DNA from: an uncultured Lactobacillus sp.
GTDB lineage: Bacteria; Bacillota; Bacilli; Lactobacillales; Lactobacillaceae
Direction: 5' to 3'
DNA: 50,657 nucleotides
Assembly (NCBI GenBank): GCA_937874185.1
Contig: CALNAK010000030.1
Location: 1 to 50,657 of the forward strand
Below are positions 1 through 7,361 of this stretch, piece after piece. The stretch's first letter is position 1. Each line of letters opens with the position of its first letter. A program made the translations under genes and the position numbers. The notes under the pieces are model-generated. The model was not told the origin of the DNA and ran no database searches. It saw only the letters and a list, made by a program, of their open reading frames with translations.

Positions 1-2
1 TT

Positions 3-1586
3 GAAAGCGCCCTATGGAATGCGGCCGATGTCTTACGCGGGAAAATGGACGCTTCTGAATATAAAAATTATTTATTGGGGTTAATTTTTTATCGGTTTCT
101 ATCTGAGAAAACCTTAACGACCTTTAGTGAATGGGCGGGTGAAACCGAAAATGTCACTCAGAAATATGCTCAGTATATGGATCCTCAGTTTGAATTGGAA
201 GGCGTCTCGGTGCAGCCCAGTTTAGTGGAGTATTTGCAAAACACGCTCGGCTATTTAATTCAACCACAAGCGTTGTACACCACCCTGATTGGCAAGATTC
301 AAGCCCATACTTTTGCGTTAGACGATTTATCTCAAGCACTTCATGATCTGGAACAGTCGACACAAAATCTATCTTCAGCGCAAGACTTTTCGGGCTTGTT
401 TGCCGATGTGGATTTAAGTAGTAATAAATTAGGCAGTTCTTTACAACAACGGAACCAAACTATTAGTGATACTATGTTAGCTTTAAATGCGATTGATCTC
501 GTTCATCATCAAGGCGACGTCTTAGGTGACGCCTATGAATACTTAATCGCGCAATTTGCCAGTGATTCTGGTAAGAAGGCGGGTGAATTTTATACTCCAC
601 GGCAGGTGTCCGACATTATTGCCCAGATTGTGACTTATCAGCGCAATGCAGGTGACAACCAATTGCGGACTGTCTATGATCCAGCAGTTGGTTCTGGTTC
701 GCTGCTATTAAATGTCGGACAGCACGTGCAAGAGCCCAGTTTAGTGAGTTACCATGGTCAAGAATTGAACACCACAACCTATAACCTGGCCCGAATGAAT
801 TTAATGTTACATGGCGTCTCGTATGACGATATGCACTTACGCAATGGTGACACGTTAAGTAAAGATTGGCCGGTTGACGAACCTTACTTATTTGATGCGG
901 TCGTCATGAACCCGCCCTACTCGGCACACTGGGATAACAGTGATAAACGCTTGTCTGATCCCCGTTTCCGCGACTATGGCGTCTTACCACCTAAATCTAA
1001 AGCCGACTTTGCCTTTCTGCTACACGGCTTTTATCATTTGCAGGAACACGGGACTATGGGCATTGTCTTACCCCATGGCGTATTATTTCGGGGTGCTAAA
1101 GAAGGCAAGATTCGCCAAAAGCTCCTGTTAGATAACCGGATTGATGCCATTATTGGACTACCCGCCAATATTTTTCATTCCACCAGTATTCCAACGTTAA
1201 TCATGATTTTAAAGAAACACAAAACCACTGACGACGTCTTGTTTATTGATGCGTCACGGGAATTTGAAAAGGACAAGAATCAAAATAAGCTAACGGCAGC
1301 CAATATCAAAAAAATTGTAACGACTTATCAAAACCGGCAAGATGTCGATAAATATGCCCATGTGGCCTCACCGGCAGAAATCAAGGAGAATGACTACAAC
1401 TTAAATATTCCGCGCTACGTTGATACGTTTGAGCCGGAACCCGAGATTGATCTGAACCAAGTCAAAGCTGATCTAAAGCAACTGGATGAGGAAATCAGTC
1501 AGAATGAACAAGCCTTTAATGAATTAGCTAGCCAGTTAGTGGCCACCCACGTTAATGACCAGTCAAAACCGGAGGCCCACAAATGA
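3..1586 (+). CDS. hsdM: Type I restriction-modification DNA methyltransferase subunit M (5' partial)
   Basis: N6-adenine methyltransferase subunit of a type I restriction-modification enzyme; it works with HsdS, and with HsdR when cutting. The reading frame is open to the left window edge and residues before the first in-window Met (position 45) still match HsdM (ESALWNAADVLRGK), so the true start lies upstream. Counting from that Met, the SAM-binding motif DPAVGSGS is at about residue 212 and the catalytic NPPY at about 289. The stop overlaps hsdS by 4 bp (ATGA), so the two are translationally coupled. Its base composition is visibly more GC-rich than the genes to its right, suggesting acquisition. 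No hsdR is in the window; it may lie to the left. Confidence 0.95.
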   Translation, partial: ESALWNAADVLRGKMDASEYKNYLLGLIFYRFLSEKTLTTFSEWAGETENVTQKYAQYMDPQFELEGVSVQPSLVEYLQNTLGYLIQPQALYTTLIGKIQAHTFALDDLSQALHDLEQSTQNLSSAQDFSGLFADVDLSSNKLGSSLQQRNQTISDTMLALNAIDLVHHQGDVLGDAYEYLIAQFASDSGKKAGEFYTPRQVSDIIAQIVTYQRNAGDNQLRTVYDPAVGSGSLLLNVGQHVQEPSLVSYHGQELNTTTYNLARMNLMLHGVSYDDMHLRNGDTLSKDWPVDEPYLFDAVVMNPPYSAHWDNSDKRLSDPRFRDYGVLPPKSKADFAFLLHGFYHLQEHGTMGIVLPHGVLFRGAKEGKIRQKLLLDNRIDAIIGLPANIFHSTSIPTLIMILKKHKTTDDVLFIDASREFEKDKNQNKLTAANIKKIVTTYQNRQDVDKYAHVASPAEIKENDYNLNIPRYVDTFEPEPEIDLNQVKADLKQLDEEISQNEQAFNELASQLVATHVNDQSKPEAHK

Positions 1587-2752
1587 AGGATAAACAAGCT
1601 AAATATCCGCAATTAAGATTTAAAGGTTTCACTGATCCTTGGGTACAGCGTAACCTTGGTGAAGTTGTTGATGTTAAGAGTGGCCGGGACTATAAACACC
1701 TAAGTGAAGGTGATATTCCAGTTTACGGTACGGGCGGATACATGCTTAGTGTCGATGAGGCGCTTTCGCAAAATGATGATGCAATTGGAATTGGTCGTAA
1801 GGGAACGATAGATAATCCCTACCTTCTGCGCGCTCCATTTTGGACCGTAGATACGTTATTTTATGCGATTCCAAGGGTCGGATTTGATTTGAATTTTACG
1901 TTTGACATTTTCCAAAAGGTTAACTGGCGAAAGTTAGATGAATCAACAGGTGTGCCTTCACTTTCTAAGGCAACGATTAATTCAGTGTCTGCGGCTGTGC
2001 CATCAGAGGACGAACAGATCAAAATTGGTGGCCTGTTCGAAAAGATTGACAACCTTATCGCTGCTAACCAGCGTAAGTTAGATTTGCTCAAGGAACAGAA
2101 AAAAGGCTACTTGCAAAAAATGTTTCCTAAAAATGGGGCAAAAGTTCCTGAATTGCGATTTGCGGGGTTTGCTGACGATTGGGAAGAGCGTAAGTTATCA
2201 AGTGGATTACGTGAATATACAGATAGAGTAATTGTTGAAGATGATAAGGAGTACTACCAGATTTCTGTACGTAATAATTTTGGAGGAATTACGTTACGGG
2301 GATCAAAAATGGGAAATAAAATAGGTCGTAAACGTCAGGCTAAAATTAATTTAACAAAGTACCCTCAAACCCTGATCTTCACAAGACAAACGGTAGAACA
2401 AGGTGGTATTGGTTGGGTAGATAAATACTGTGACGGCGCTATTGTTACAGAGAATATGCCGACGATTTCGTTAGATACATCCGTATTTTCTAAGTATTTT
2501 CTTACTAACTTATTTCAAACAAGAATTTTTTATAAAAATGCAATATTAGATAATGTCGAAGGCGGTTCTGCTCAAATTGCAATACATGAATCTAAATTTT
2601 TGTCTTCTACCCTATTGTTTCCAAATTTGGATGAACAAGAAAAAATAGGTCAGTTCTTCAAACAATTAGATAACACTATCGCTCTTCATCAACGTAAGTT
2701 AGATTTGTTGAAAGAACAGAAAAAAGGCTACTTGCAAAATATGTTTGTATAG
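1583..2752 (+). CDS. hsdS: Type I restriction-modification specificity subunit S
   Basis: DNA-recognition subunit that sets the target of the HsdMS methylase. Layout is classic: first target-recognition domain about residues 10-150, central helical spacer about 150-185, second recognition domain about 190-345, C-terminal spacer about 345-389. The two spacers share the segment RKLDLLKEQKKGYLQ almost identically, and at DNA level this about 54-bp repeat also occurs a third time at 5057-5110. The second recognition domain is more AT-rich than the first half, consistent with domain exchange. The start ATG overlaps the hsdM stop. Full-length and apparently intact. Confidence 0.95.
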   Translation: MKDKQAKYPQLRFKGFTDPWVQRNLGEVVDVKSGRDYKHLSEGDIPVYGTGGYMLSVDEALSQNDDAIGIGRKGTIDNPYLLRAPFWTVDTLFYAIPRVGFDLNFTFDIFQKVNWRKLDESTGVPSLSKATINSVSAAVPSEDEQIKIGGLFEKIDNLIAANQRKLDLLKEQKKGYLQKMFPKNGAKVPELRFAGFADDWEERKLSSGLREYTDRVIVEDDKEYYQISVRNNFGGITLRGSKMGNKIGRKRQAKINLTKYPQTLIFTRQTVEQGGIGWVDKYCDGAIVTENMPTISLDTSVFSKYFLTNLFQTRIFYKNAILDNVEGGSAQIAIHESKFLSSTLLFPNLDEQEKIGQFFKQLDNTIALHQRKLDLLKEQKKGYLQNMFV

Positions 2753-2826
2753 GGGCTATAATTAATTAACATTATATGGATATTATTGAACCGCTTAATA
2801 GGAGCGCTCTCTCAAACACTCCAGGT
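2679..2826 (+). repeat. Direct repeat, copy 1 (3' end of hsdS plus downstream flank)
   Basis: This stretch covers the last about 74 bp of hsdS and about 74 bp after its stop. It recurs in the same orientation at 5043-5190, an offset of 2364 bp, with roughly 90% identity by eye. The repeat therefore brackets the S24-fragment/Ltp gene block. Confidence 0.85.
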
Positions 2827-3377
2827 CTAAAAAACTCACTCGCCACTTTTGGCGTGCCAGATTTTAGATATTTAATAATTCTGCTTTTAAATACCAGAGG
2901 GGGTGTTGATTTTACACTTCTTTTTAGATATTTAAGAGTTATGCTTCTTGTTGTTCAGCAATCAACCTGGCAGAACGATTCGTTCACTCAATTCATTTTC
3001 ATCATCATGATCTGTTTATGTTTTAGTTTTAGTTTATTTAATGCTATACAAGTGTCTACACGAGTGTCTACACTATATGTAGACAAGAATTGAATTGCTT
3101 CACATTTTTTTGGTCTGCAGTACTGATTTGGTACTTCAGCTTATCGTCATCATCTACATGATCTCTGACAGCCTTAGCAGCTGGTAACTTTCTAGGAGGT
3201 TCAGTGATAAAATCTCCCTTCGACACTTGTGCCGAAAGATATTTACTAACCCTTTGCCATCTGGCCACGACATTGCCAAAAGTGGCAACGGTATAAATTC
3301 CTACATGGCTTTTCGCCAAAAACGGCGTAAAGTCCTCAATCTCTTCAAAGCAATAATTATTAAACTTTTAAGGTTCA
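2753..3377. other. Repeat-rich non-coding gap after hsdS
   Basis: I see no convincing gene here. The two longest open frames (2776-3093 plus, 3068-3319 minus) lack ribosome binding sites and family resemblance. The gap holds a hairpin CGCCACTTTTGGCG at 2841-2854, a 60-bp-spaced repeat of TTTTAGATATTTAA (2863 and 2923), the IR at 3065-3085, a hairpin TTGCCAAAAGTGGCAA at 3273-3288 and another near 3314. The run TGGCAACGGTATAAATTC at 3283-3300 recurs with one change at 5203-5220. Confidence 0.6.
3052..3085. promoter_or_regulatory. GTGTCTACAC repeats and inverted repeat, possible operator
   Basis: GTGTCTACAC occurs at 3052-3061 and 3064-3073, and the second copy forms an inverted repeat TGTCTACA-CTATA-TGTAGACA (3065-3085). 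A repressor or recombinase site is possible; no assigned partner. Confidence 0.35.
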
Positions 3378-3617
3378 ATGATTGCTGTAAAAAAATATAA
3401 ATCACTTCAAGAATTATGTGATGGTGACATTGTTATTTTTCAAGATGGTGGAGATATGTCTGTAAAGAGGTATTACAACTCGCCTAAAAATAGAACAATT
3501 ACATTCAATCCAGATTCAAGCGACACTAGATTTTACCCAATAACGTACAGATATGAAGATTTAGATGATATTAGAATATTAGGTAAAGTAGTCGTTTATA
3601 CAGTAAACTTAAGATAA
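3378..3617 (+). pseudogene. C-terminal fragment of an S24/LexA-like phage repressor
   Basis: 79 residues resembling the end of the S24 peptidase domain of CI/LexA-type repressors: GDIVIF, then VKRYY (the family's catalytic Lys position, here Lys30), then the typical closing block ending DDIRILGKVVVYT. The N-terminal helix-turn-helix and the GDSM segment carrying the catalytic Ser are absent, and an in-frame stop lies three codons before the ATG, so the upstream half is gone. The ribosome site is weak. Most likely a decayed repressor left from a second lysogeny module; a stand-alone functional domain cannot be excluded. Confidence 0.6.
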
Positions 3618-3633
3618 AAATTTGGAGGCCAAT

Positions 3634-3825
3634 ATGAAAGATGAGCCTGTAGATATTCGCGATGTTCTATTAAAAATGGCTGGTAAAGCATTCATTGATA
3701 AAACTGTCACCTTTGATGGTGACCCACATGCTTACACAGGTGAAGCTGCAGTCAAAGTAGGTCTAGATATAGTGGATTTAGTCGAACGATTTGATAGAGA
3801 ATTTAGTTATAAAAAAAATAAATAA
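3634..3825 (+). CDS. Small hypothetical protein of a phage lysogeny module
   Basis: 63 residues, acidic, soluble, no motif I recognise. The start is the ATG at 3634, five bases after a GGAGG at 3624-3628; a TTG at 3622 would overlap that Shine-Dalgarno and is unlikely. It lies 16 bp after the S24 fragment and 14 bp before the next gene, so the three were probably co-transcribed. Confidence 0.6.
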   Translation: MKDEPVDIRDVLLKMAGKAFIDKTVTFDGDPHAYTGEAAVKVGLDIVDLVERFDREFSYKKNK

Positions 3826-3839
3826 GGAGTTTTACTATC

Positions 3840-4142
3840 GTGGGGATATTTACAAAAAGTCAAAAGAATTTATCTGATTCTATTTATATAAAGAAAGTTA
3901 AACCCTTACTTAAAAATGACGGTCTCAAACATGTCGTCATGATTAATAGCTTTAGCAAATGGCTTAATCAAGACTTTAATGCTGAAGACAAATACACCAC
4001 TCAAATAGATGGCATACTCTCAAGCATGCAAAATGATGGGTATGAAATCTTAGATGTTAAATTCGATTCATTACAGAATCAAGGTTTGCTGAAAGATATG
4101 GAAGGTTTTCATACCTTAATTATTTATGTTTTTGTACCTTAA
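3840..4142 (+). CDS. Hypothetical protein, lysogeny-module neighbour
   Basis: 100 residues starting at GTG, with AAGGAG ten bases upstream. No transmembrane segment; the C-terminal half (GYEILDVKFDS...HTLIIYVF) reads like an alternating beta structure. I do not recognise the family. Its last 15 bases are the beginning of a 37-bp sequence that is repeated 66 bp downstream. A terminator follows at 4239-4269, closing this small rightward unit. Confidence 0.6.
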   Translation: MGIFTKSQKNLSDSIYIKKVKPLLKNDGLKHVVMINSFSKWLNQDFNAEDKYTTQIDGILSSMQNDGYEILDVKFDSLQNQGLLKDMEGFHTLIIYVFVP

Positions 4143-4164
4143 AGAATTTAGAAACAGTAAAACC
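4128..4164 (+). repeat. 37-bp exact direct repeat, copy 1
   Basis: Begins in the last codons of the upstream gene (GTTTTTGTACC...) and is repeated without change at 4194-4230, 66 bp away. Looks like a small tandem duplication. Confidence 0.85.
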
Positions 4165-4193
4165 GTAGTTTAAGAATGTAGGTAGGATATATT

Positions 4194-4230
4194 GTTTTTG
4201 TACCTTAAAGAATTTAGAAACAGTAAAACC
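4194..4230 (+). repeat. 37-bp exact direct repeat, copy 2
   Basis: Second copy of 4128-4164, including a duplicate of the preceding gene's stop codon region, just before the terminator. Confidence 0.85.
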
Positions 4231-4238
4231 TCAAATAC

Positions 4239-4269
4239 AAAAAGACCAGTTAACCACTGATCTTTTTTT
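4239..4269 (+). terminator. Intrinsic terminator
   Basis: Stem AAAGAcCAGT / ACTGaTCTTT followed by a T run. Confidence 0.8.
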
Positions 4270-4312
4270 GTTTGTTATAATACTATAAGGATATACGTGG
4301 AGGGTTTTAGAT

Positions 4313-4873
4313 ATGAAAGATAATAAAAATAAGAAACCATTTTATAAAAATTGGTGGTTTTGGGTAATTTTGATTGTAGTTATTGTAGTCATTGGGGAAA
4401 TGGGTGGAGGTTCTTCTAAAGACTCAGACACCAAGAGTTCATCTGAAAAAACAGAAAAAGTAGCGAAAAAGTCTAGTCCGGAGAAGAAAACAACTACAAA
4501 GTCTGAAGATACAAATAATAACAACAGTGACAGTACTAATACATCGACAAATAAAAATGACAAAGTATCACCTGATGATAAAAATGCCCTAGCATCCGCA
4601 AAAACTTATTCAGATACTATGCATATGTCAAAACAAGGAATATATGATCAATTGACATCTGATGCCGGAGACAAATTCTCACCCGAAGCAGCTCAATATG
4701 CTGTAGATAACCTAAAAGCTAACTATAATGAGAATGCATTAAAATCAGCAAAAACTTATCAACAAGAAATGAATATGTCTACTGAAGGAATTAGAGATCA
4801 ATTAACTTCTGATGCTGGGGAAAAATTCACACCAGACGAAGCTAATTATGCAATTCAACATTTAAATGATTAA
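4313..4873 (+). CDS. Ltp-like superinfection-exclusion protein (membrane-anchored)
   Basis: 186 residues. A hydrophobic N-terminal segment at about residues 14-29 is followed by a Ser/Thr/Lys-rich linker and two near-identical about 45-residue repeats (NALASAKTYSDTMHMSKQGI..., NALKSAKTYQQEMNMSTEGI...) of the Ltp type. In Streptococcus phage TP-J34 such proteins sit outside the membrane and block DNA injection by related phages. Unlike classical Ltp there is no lipobox cysteine, so anchoring is by the N-terminal helix. GGAGGG precedes the ATG. Ltp genes usually sit beside the CI repressor, matching the S24 fragment next door. Confidence 0.8.
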   Translation: MKDNKNKKPFYKNWWFWVILIVVIVVIGEMGGGSSKDSDTKSSSEKTEKVAKKSSPEKKTTTKSEDTNNNNSDSTNTSTNKNDKVSPDDKNALASAKTYSDTMHMSKQGIYDQLTSDAGDKFSPEAAQYAVDNLKANYNENALKSAKTYQQEMNMSTEGIRDQLTSDAGEKFTPDEANYAIQHLND

Positions 4874-5015
4874 CCACTAACATATATATACCAATGAATA
4901 ATTTGATGATTATTATTAGTTTGTTTTGATTTAGTTTGATTTAGTTTAGTTAATGTGTTCGTTATGCCGTTCGCTTTGTTGTTCAATATGAACAACACAA
5001 AGCTATCTGTTAGTT

Positions 5016-5116
5016 CTGGAATTGAATAACTTGATCATCTCATCACTCTTCATCAGCGTAAGTTAGATTTGTTGAAAGAACAGAAAAAAGGCTTTTTACA
5101 AAATATGTTTGTATAG
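5016..5116 (+). pseudogene. hsdS: Remnant of a second hsdS (C-terminal spacer)
   Basis: Reads ELNNLI, then a small frameshift, then LHQRKLDLLKEQKKG and the same ending NMFV plus stop as the intact hsdS. The flank to 5190 also matches the sequence after hsdS, so this is copy 2 of the direct repeat at 2679-2826. No recognition domain remains. Confidence 0.8.
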
Positions 5117-5493
5117 GGGCTATAATTAATTAACATTACATGTATATTGTTGAACTGCTTAACAGAAGCGCTCTCTCAAACACTTCAAGTCGCTGCCACT
5201 TTTGGCAACGGTAGAAATTCTGATGAATGATGAAATAACCCGTGCCCAATTTTTGGCACGATAAATATTTGAATGTATGTATCTTTGTAAAACAGGTCTG
5301 TCCAATTTTCGGCTACCCCCAATTTTTTTAGCAAGGTTGCATACTATTTTGAAGCCATATCCACCATTTTGGCGGATATGAATTAGTAACTAATCAACTC
5401 AAAATAGTTAATATAAATTGACAAGTTGCTGTTAAAAGTGAACTTGCTGAATACTAATGCGCAATTACTACTTTTTACTACATTCAAACAAGT

Positions 5494-5615
5494 GTAGTTG
5501 TAACTACACCTAAACATCTTTTTGTAATCGGTCGAATTTTCGGCTGATTGAATTTTTTTATCAATTGCTTCTAAAAACGGGCTATCTGGGGGATGTTTGA
5601 TCATCCCTATTTTTA
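5494..5615. repeat. Tandem about 180-bp repeat, copy 1
   Basis: Starts in the inverted repeat GTGTAGTT-gt-AACTACAC and runs through TCGAATTTTCGGCTG and GGATG-TTTGAT-CATCC. Matches 5678-5795 with about 90% identity; over 5531-5610 the offset is exactly 180. Confidence 0.85.
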
Positions 5616-5677
5616 AACCTTATCCACCATTTTGGTGGATATGAAATTATTGAGTTCCACCGTATCTGTTTTGGGGC

Positions 5678-5795
5678 GTAGTTGTAACTACACCCAAACA
5701 TTTTTTCACGGTCGAATTTTCGGCTGATTGAATTTTTTTATCAATTGCTTTTAAAAACAGGTTATCTGGGGGATGTTTGATCATCCCTATTTTTG
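5678..5795. repeat. Tandem about 180-bp repeat, copy 2
   Basis: Second copy of 5494-5615, with a 4-bp deletion in the spacer and a few substitutions. Confidence 0.85.
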
Positions 5796-5856
5796 CTTTA
5801 ATATACGGACATATAAACCCCGTTATTATTAATTAATAATTAATCGCGGACATAAT

Positions 5857-5898
5857 AAAAACGCCTCACATCTAATTTATTTAAGACGTGGGGCGTTT
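5857..5898 (-). terminator. Terminator of the leftward phage operon
   Basis: Stem AAACGCC.CAC.TCT / AGA.GTG.GGCGTTT with a U run on the minus strand; marks the end of the early/replication operon. Confidence 0.75.
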
Positions 5899-6033
5899 AT
5901 TCAATGGTTTACTTTTTTAATACCCGACAATTCTGACGAATTTACTTTTTTAAGTCCGCCCGATCTGCCCTTAATTTCATAAAGAATGGAATTTTTTCTT
6001 TTTAGGGACTCCGATTTCTCCGAAATTAGCAAA

Positions 6034-6471
6034 CTATACGCGTTTTAAATCATTGTCTGTATAACTATAATCGTTAAGATCGTATATGTCTTGAAATGCT
6101 TCAGCAAAATGTAATAGCGAACGATTCTTATAAACGTTAAACATAGATTGTTCATATCCTGCTAATTCCATAGTAACCGTATTACTCTGATCCAATAAAT
6201 AACGATTCTTGAGGATAATCTTATATATTCTTGGACTTTTGTTTATGATGTCATACGTTTCCTTTACGTACTCTTGGGCTTGTATGCTACTTATTATGTT
6301 ATTTTCTTGTGTATTAACATTGCTATGGCTGGGAACTGAATCAAATTGAGGAGATTGTAAACTAGATAAATTCATGTGAGAACGTGCCCTTAATCTCGGA
6401 AAGTCTTTCTCAAAATATTCTTTCACATTAGCAATAGTCTTTCTTTTGTTAAGTTCTGGAAACATCCCCAC
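6034..6471 (-). CDS. ArpU-family phage transcriptional regulator
   Basis: 145 residues. The C-terminal part (IINKSPRIYKIILKNRY...NVYKNRSLLHFAEAF) has the pattern of ArpU/RinA-type regulators, sigma-like helix-turn-helix proteins that switch on late genes in Gram-positive phages and satellites. The longer frame to 6516 begins at a TTG without a ribosome site; GGAGG sits eight bases before the GTG at 6471, so I start there. It is the last gene of the leftward operon, with no late genes beyond it, so its target may be on a helper phage. Confidence 0.65.
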   Translation of the reverse strand: MGMFPELNKRKTIANVKEYFEKDFPRLRARSHMNLSSLQSPQFDSVPSHSNVNTQENNIISSIQAQEYVKETYDIINKSPRIYKIILKNRYLLDQSNTVTMELAGYEQSMFNVYKNRSLLHFAEAFQDIYDLNDYSYTDNDLKRV

Positions 6472-6490
6472 GAGTACAACCTCCACCCAG

Positions 6491-6560
6491 TGATATAATT
6501 GACTTGCTGGAATCAAGTAATTAGTGGCTGTTCACAACTATGTGAATGGCTTTTTTTGTG
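6491..6560 (+). ncRNA. Candidate small antisense RNA over the arpU start
   Basis: On the plus strand, against the operon, a perfect extended -10 (TGATATAAT, 6491-6499) is followed about 30 bp later by a hairpin GCTGTTCAC / GTGAATGGC and seven Ts (6527-6564). Expected transcript about 55 nt from near 6506. No -35 is evident. Confidence 0.3.
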
Positions 6561-6601
6561 CCTTAGATCCAATAAAAGGGATGTTGTTATCCTTAATCAT
6601 T

Positions 6602-7351
6602 CTAATTCTTCAGCAATCTGTAATCTGAACTATTAAAACTAATAACGTTGTTTGAAGCTGTATACATCAATTTACTAACTAACTTAGGGTTATATATCCT
6701 TTTTAGTTCTGCCCCCGTGTTGTTAGTTGTAATAATCGTTGTTTTATCATCCCTTGATTGAGCAATATTAAAAAGTATTCTTTGATTGTAAGTGCTTGCC
6801 TCGCTTGCTGAACGTTGCATACTACTTTCAGAACCTAAGTCATCAATCACTAGCACATCAACGTTTCTCATAGCCTTATACAGGCTGTTAACTTGCAACT
6901 TGGCTCTTTCATCATTGAAATTTTTAGTTAACTCAATAAATCGAGCAATATCAACAAATAGACAACTATATTTATCTTTAAGTTTATTCAATAGGCTAAT
7001 GGCTAACATTGTTTTACCAGTTCCTGGCTTGCCGTAAAAAATAAATTTATGCTTTTCTCCGTTCTCAATTCTTTTTGTAATGCTAATGACTTGCTCTAAT
7101 TCACTATTTTGCTTGTCATCGGTAACGTTGAAATCATCAAAGCATTTATTAATATCCTCGCCGTTACCAAATAATGAATTATTAAATATAATGTTGCGGT
7201 TATTTTTCATGTATGCTCTTGTTGCTTTCAAATCAGCGTCGTGCATTCTCTTATCTCGGTCTTGTTCAACGCTGTTTGGATCTATGTGAATACCTTTTTT
7301 TCTAAGATGTTCAATCATTTTTTTATCGAGAAAATTATTAAAGTTTTGCAT
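6602..7351 (-). CDS. DnaC/IstB-type helicase-loader ATPase
   Basis: 249-residue AAA+ protein. Walker A GKPGTGKT at 107-114, Walker B VLVIDD at 166-171, and an ITTNN sensor segment (IITTNNTGAEL). Phage proteins of this kind load the replicative helicase at the origin. It lies 10 bp downstream of the DnaD-like initiator gene, the usual initiator-loader pair of phage and satellite replication modules. The N-terminal about 75 residues, rich in charged helices, probably contact the helicase or initiator. Confidence 0.88.
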   Translation of the reverse strand: MQNFNNFLDKKMIEHLRKKGIHIDPNSVEQDRDKRMHDADLKATRAYMKNNRNIIFNNSLFGNGEDINKCFDDFNVTDDKQNSELEQVISITKRIENGEKHKFIFYGKPGTGKTMLAISLLNKLKDKYSCLFVDIARFIELTKNFNDERAKLQVNSLYKAMRNVDVLVIDDLGSESSMQRSASEASTYNQRILFNIAQSRDDKTTIITTNNTGAELKRIYNPKLVSKLMYTASNNVISFNSSDYRLLKN

Positions 7352-7361
7352 TGCTCTACTC

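Larger units (their letters stand above)
4874..6033. other. 1.16-kb repeat-rich non-coding region
   Basis: No supported gene. It contains an hsdS remnant (5016-5116), a tandem about 180-bp repeat (from 5494 and 5678) and several hairpins with a shared CCA-nTTTT-GG centre: TGCCACTTTTGGCA 5194-5207, CGTGCC/GGCACG 5241-5260, ATATCC/GGATAT 5358-5380 and TATCCACC/GGTGGATA 5621-5641. It ends with the terminator of the leftward operon. A 73-codon minus frame (5383-5604) lies in the tandem repeat and has no ribosome site at a useful distance. Confidence 0.6.

Noticed and set aside
2776..3093. 105-codon plus-strand frame after hsdS
   Set aside because: No ribosome site, overlaps hairpins and repeats, composition unlike a protein family; its start lies in the duplicated hsdS flank.
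3068..3319. 83-codon minus-strand frame
   Set aside because: Starts at TTG without ribosome site and spans the inverted repeats at 3065-3085 and 3273-3288; no family recognised.
4128..4230. CRISPR array
   Set aside because: Only two copies of a 37-bp exact repeat, one overlapping a coding sequence, no cas genes; a tandem duplication explains it.
5383..5604. 73-codon minus frame beginning MIKHPPDSP
   Set aside because: Lies within the tandem repeat; the second copy is frameshifted soon after, and AGGG directly abuts the ATG. A decayed small gene remains possible.
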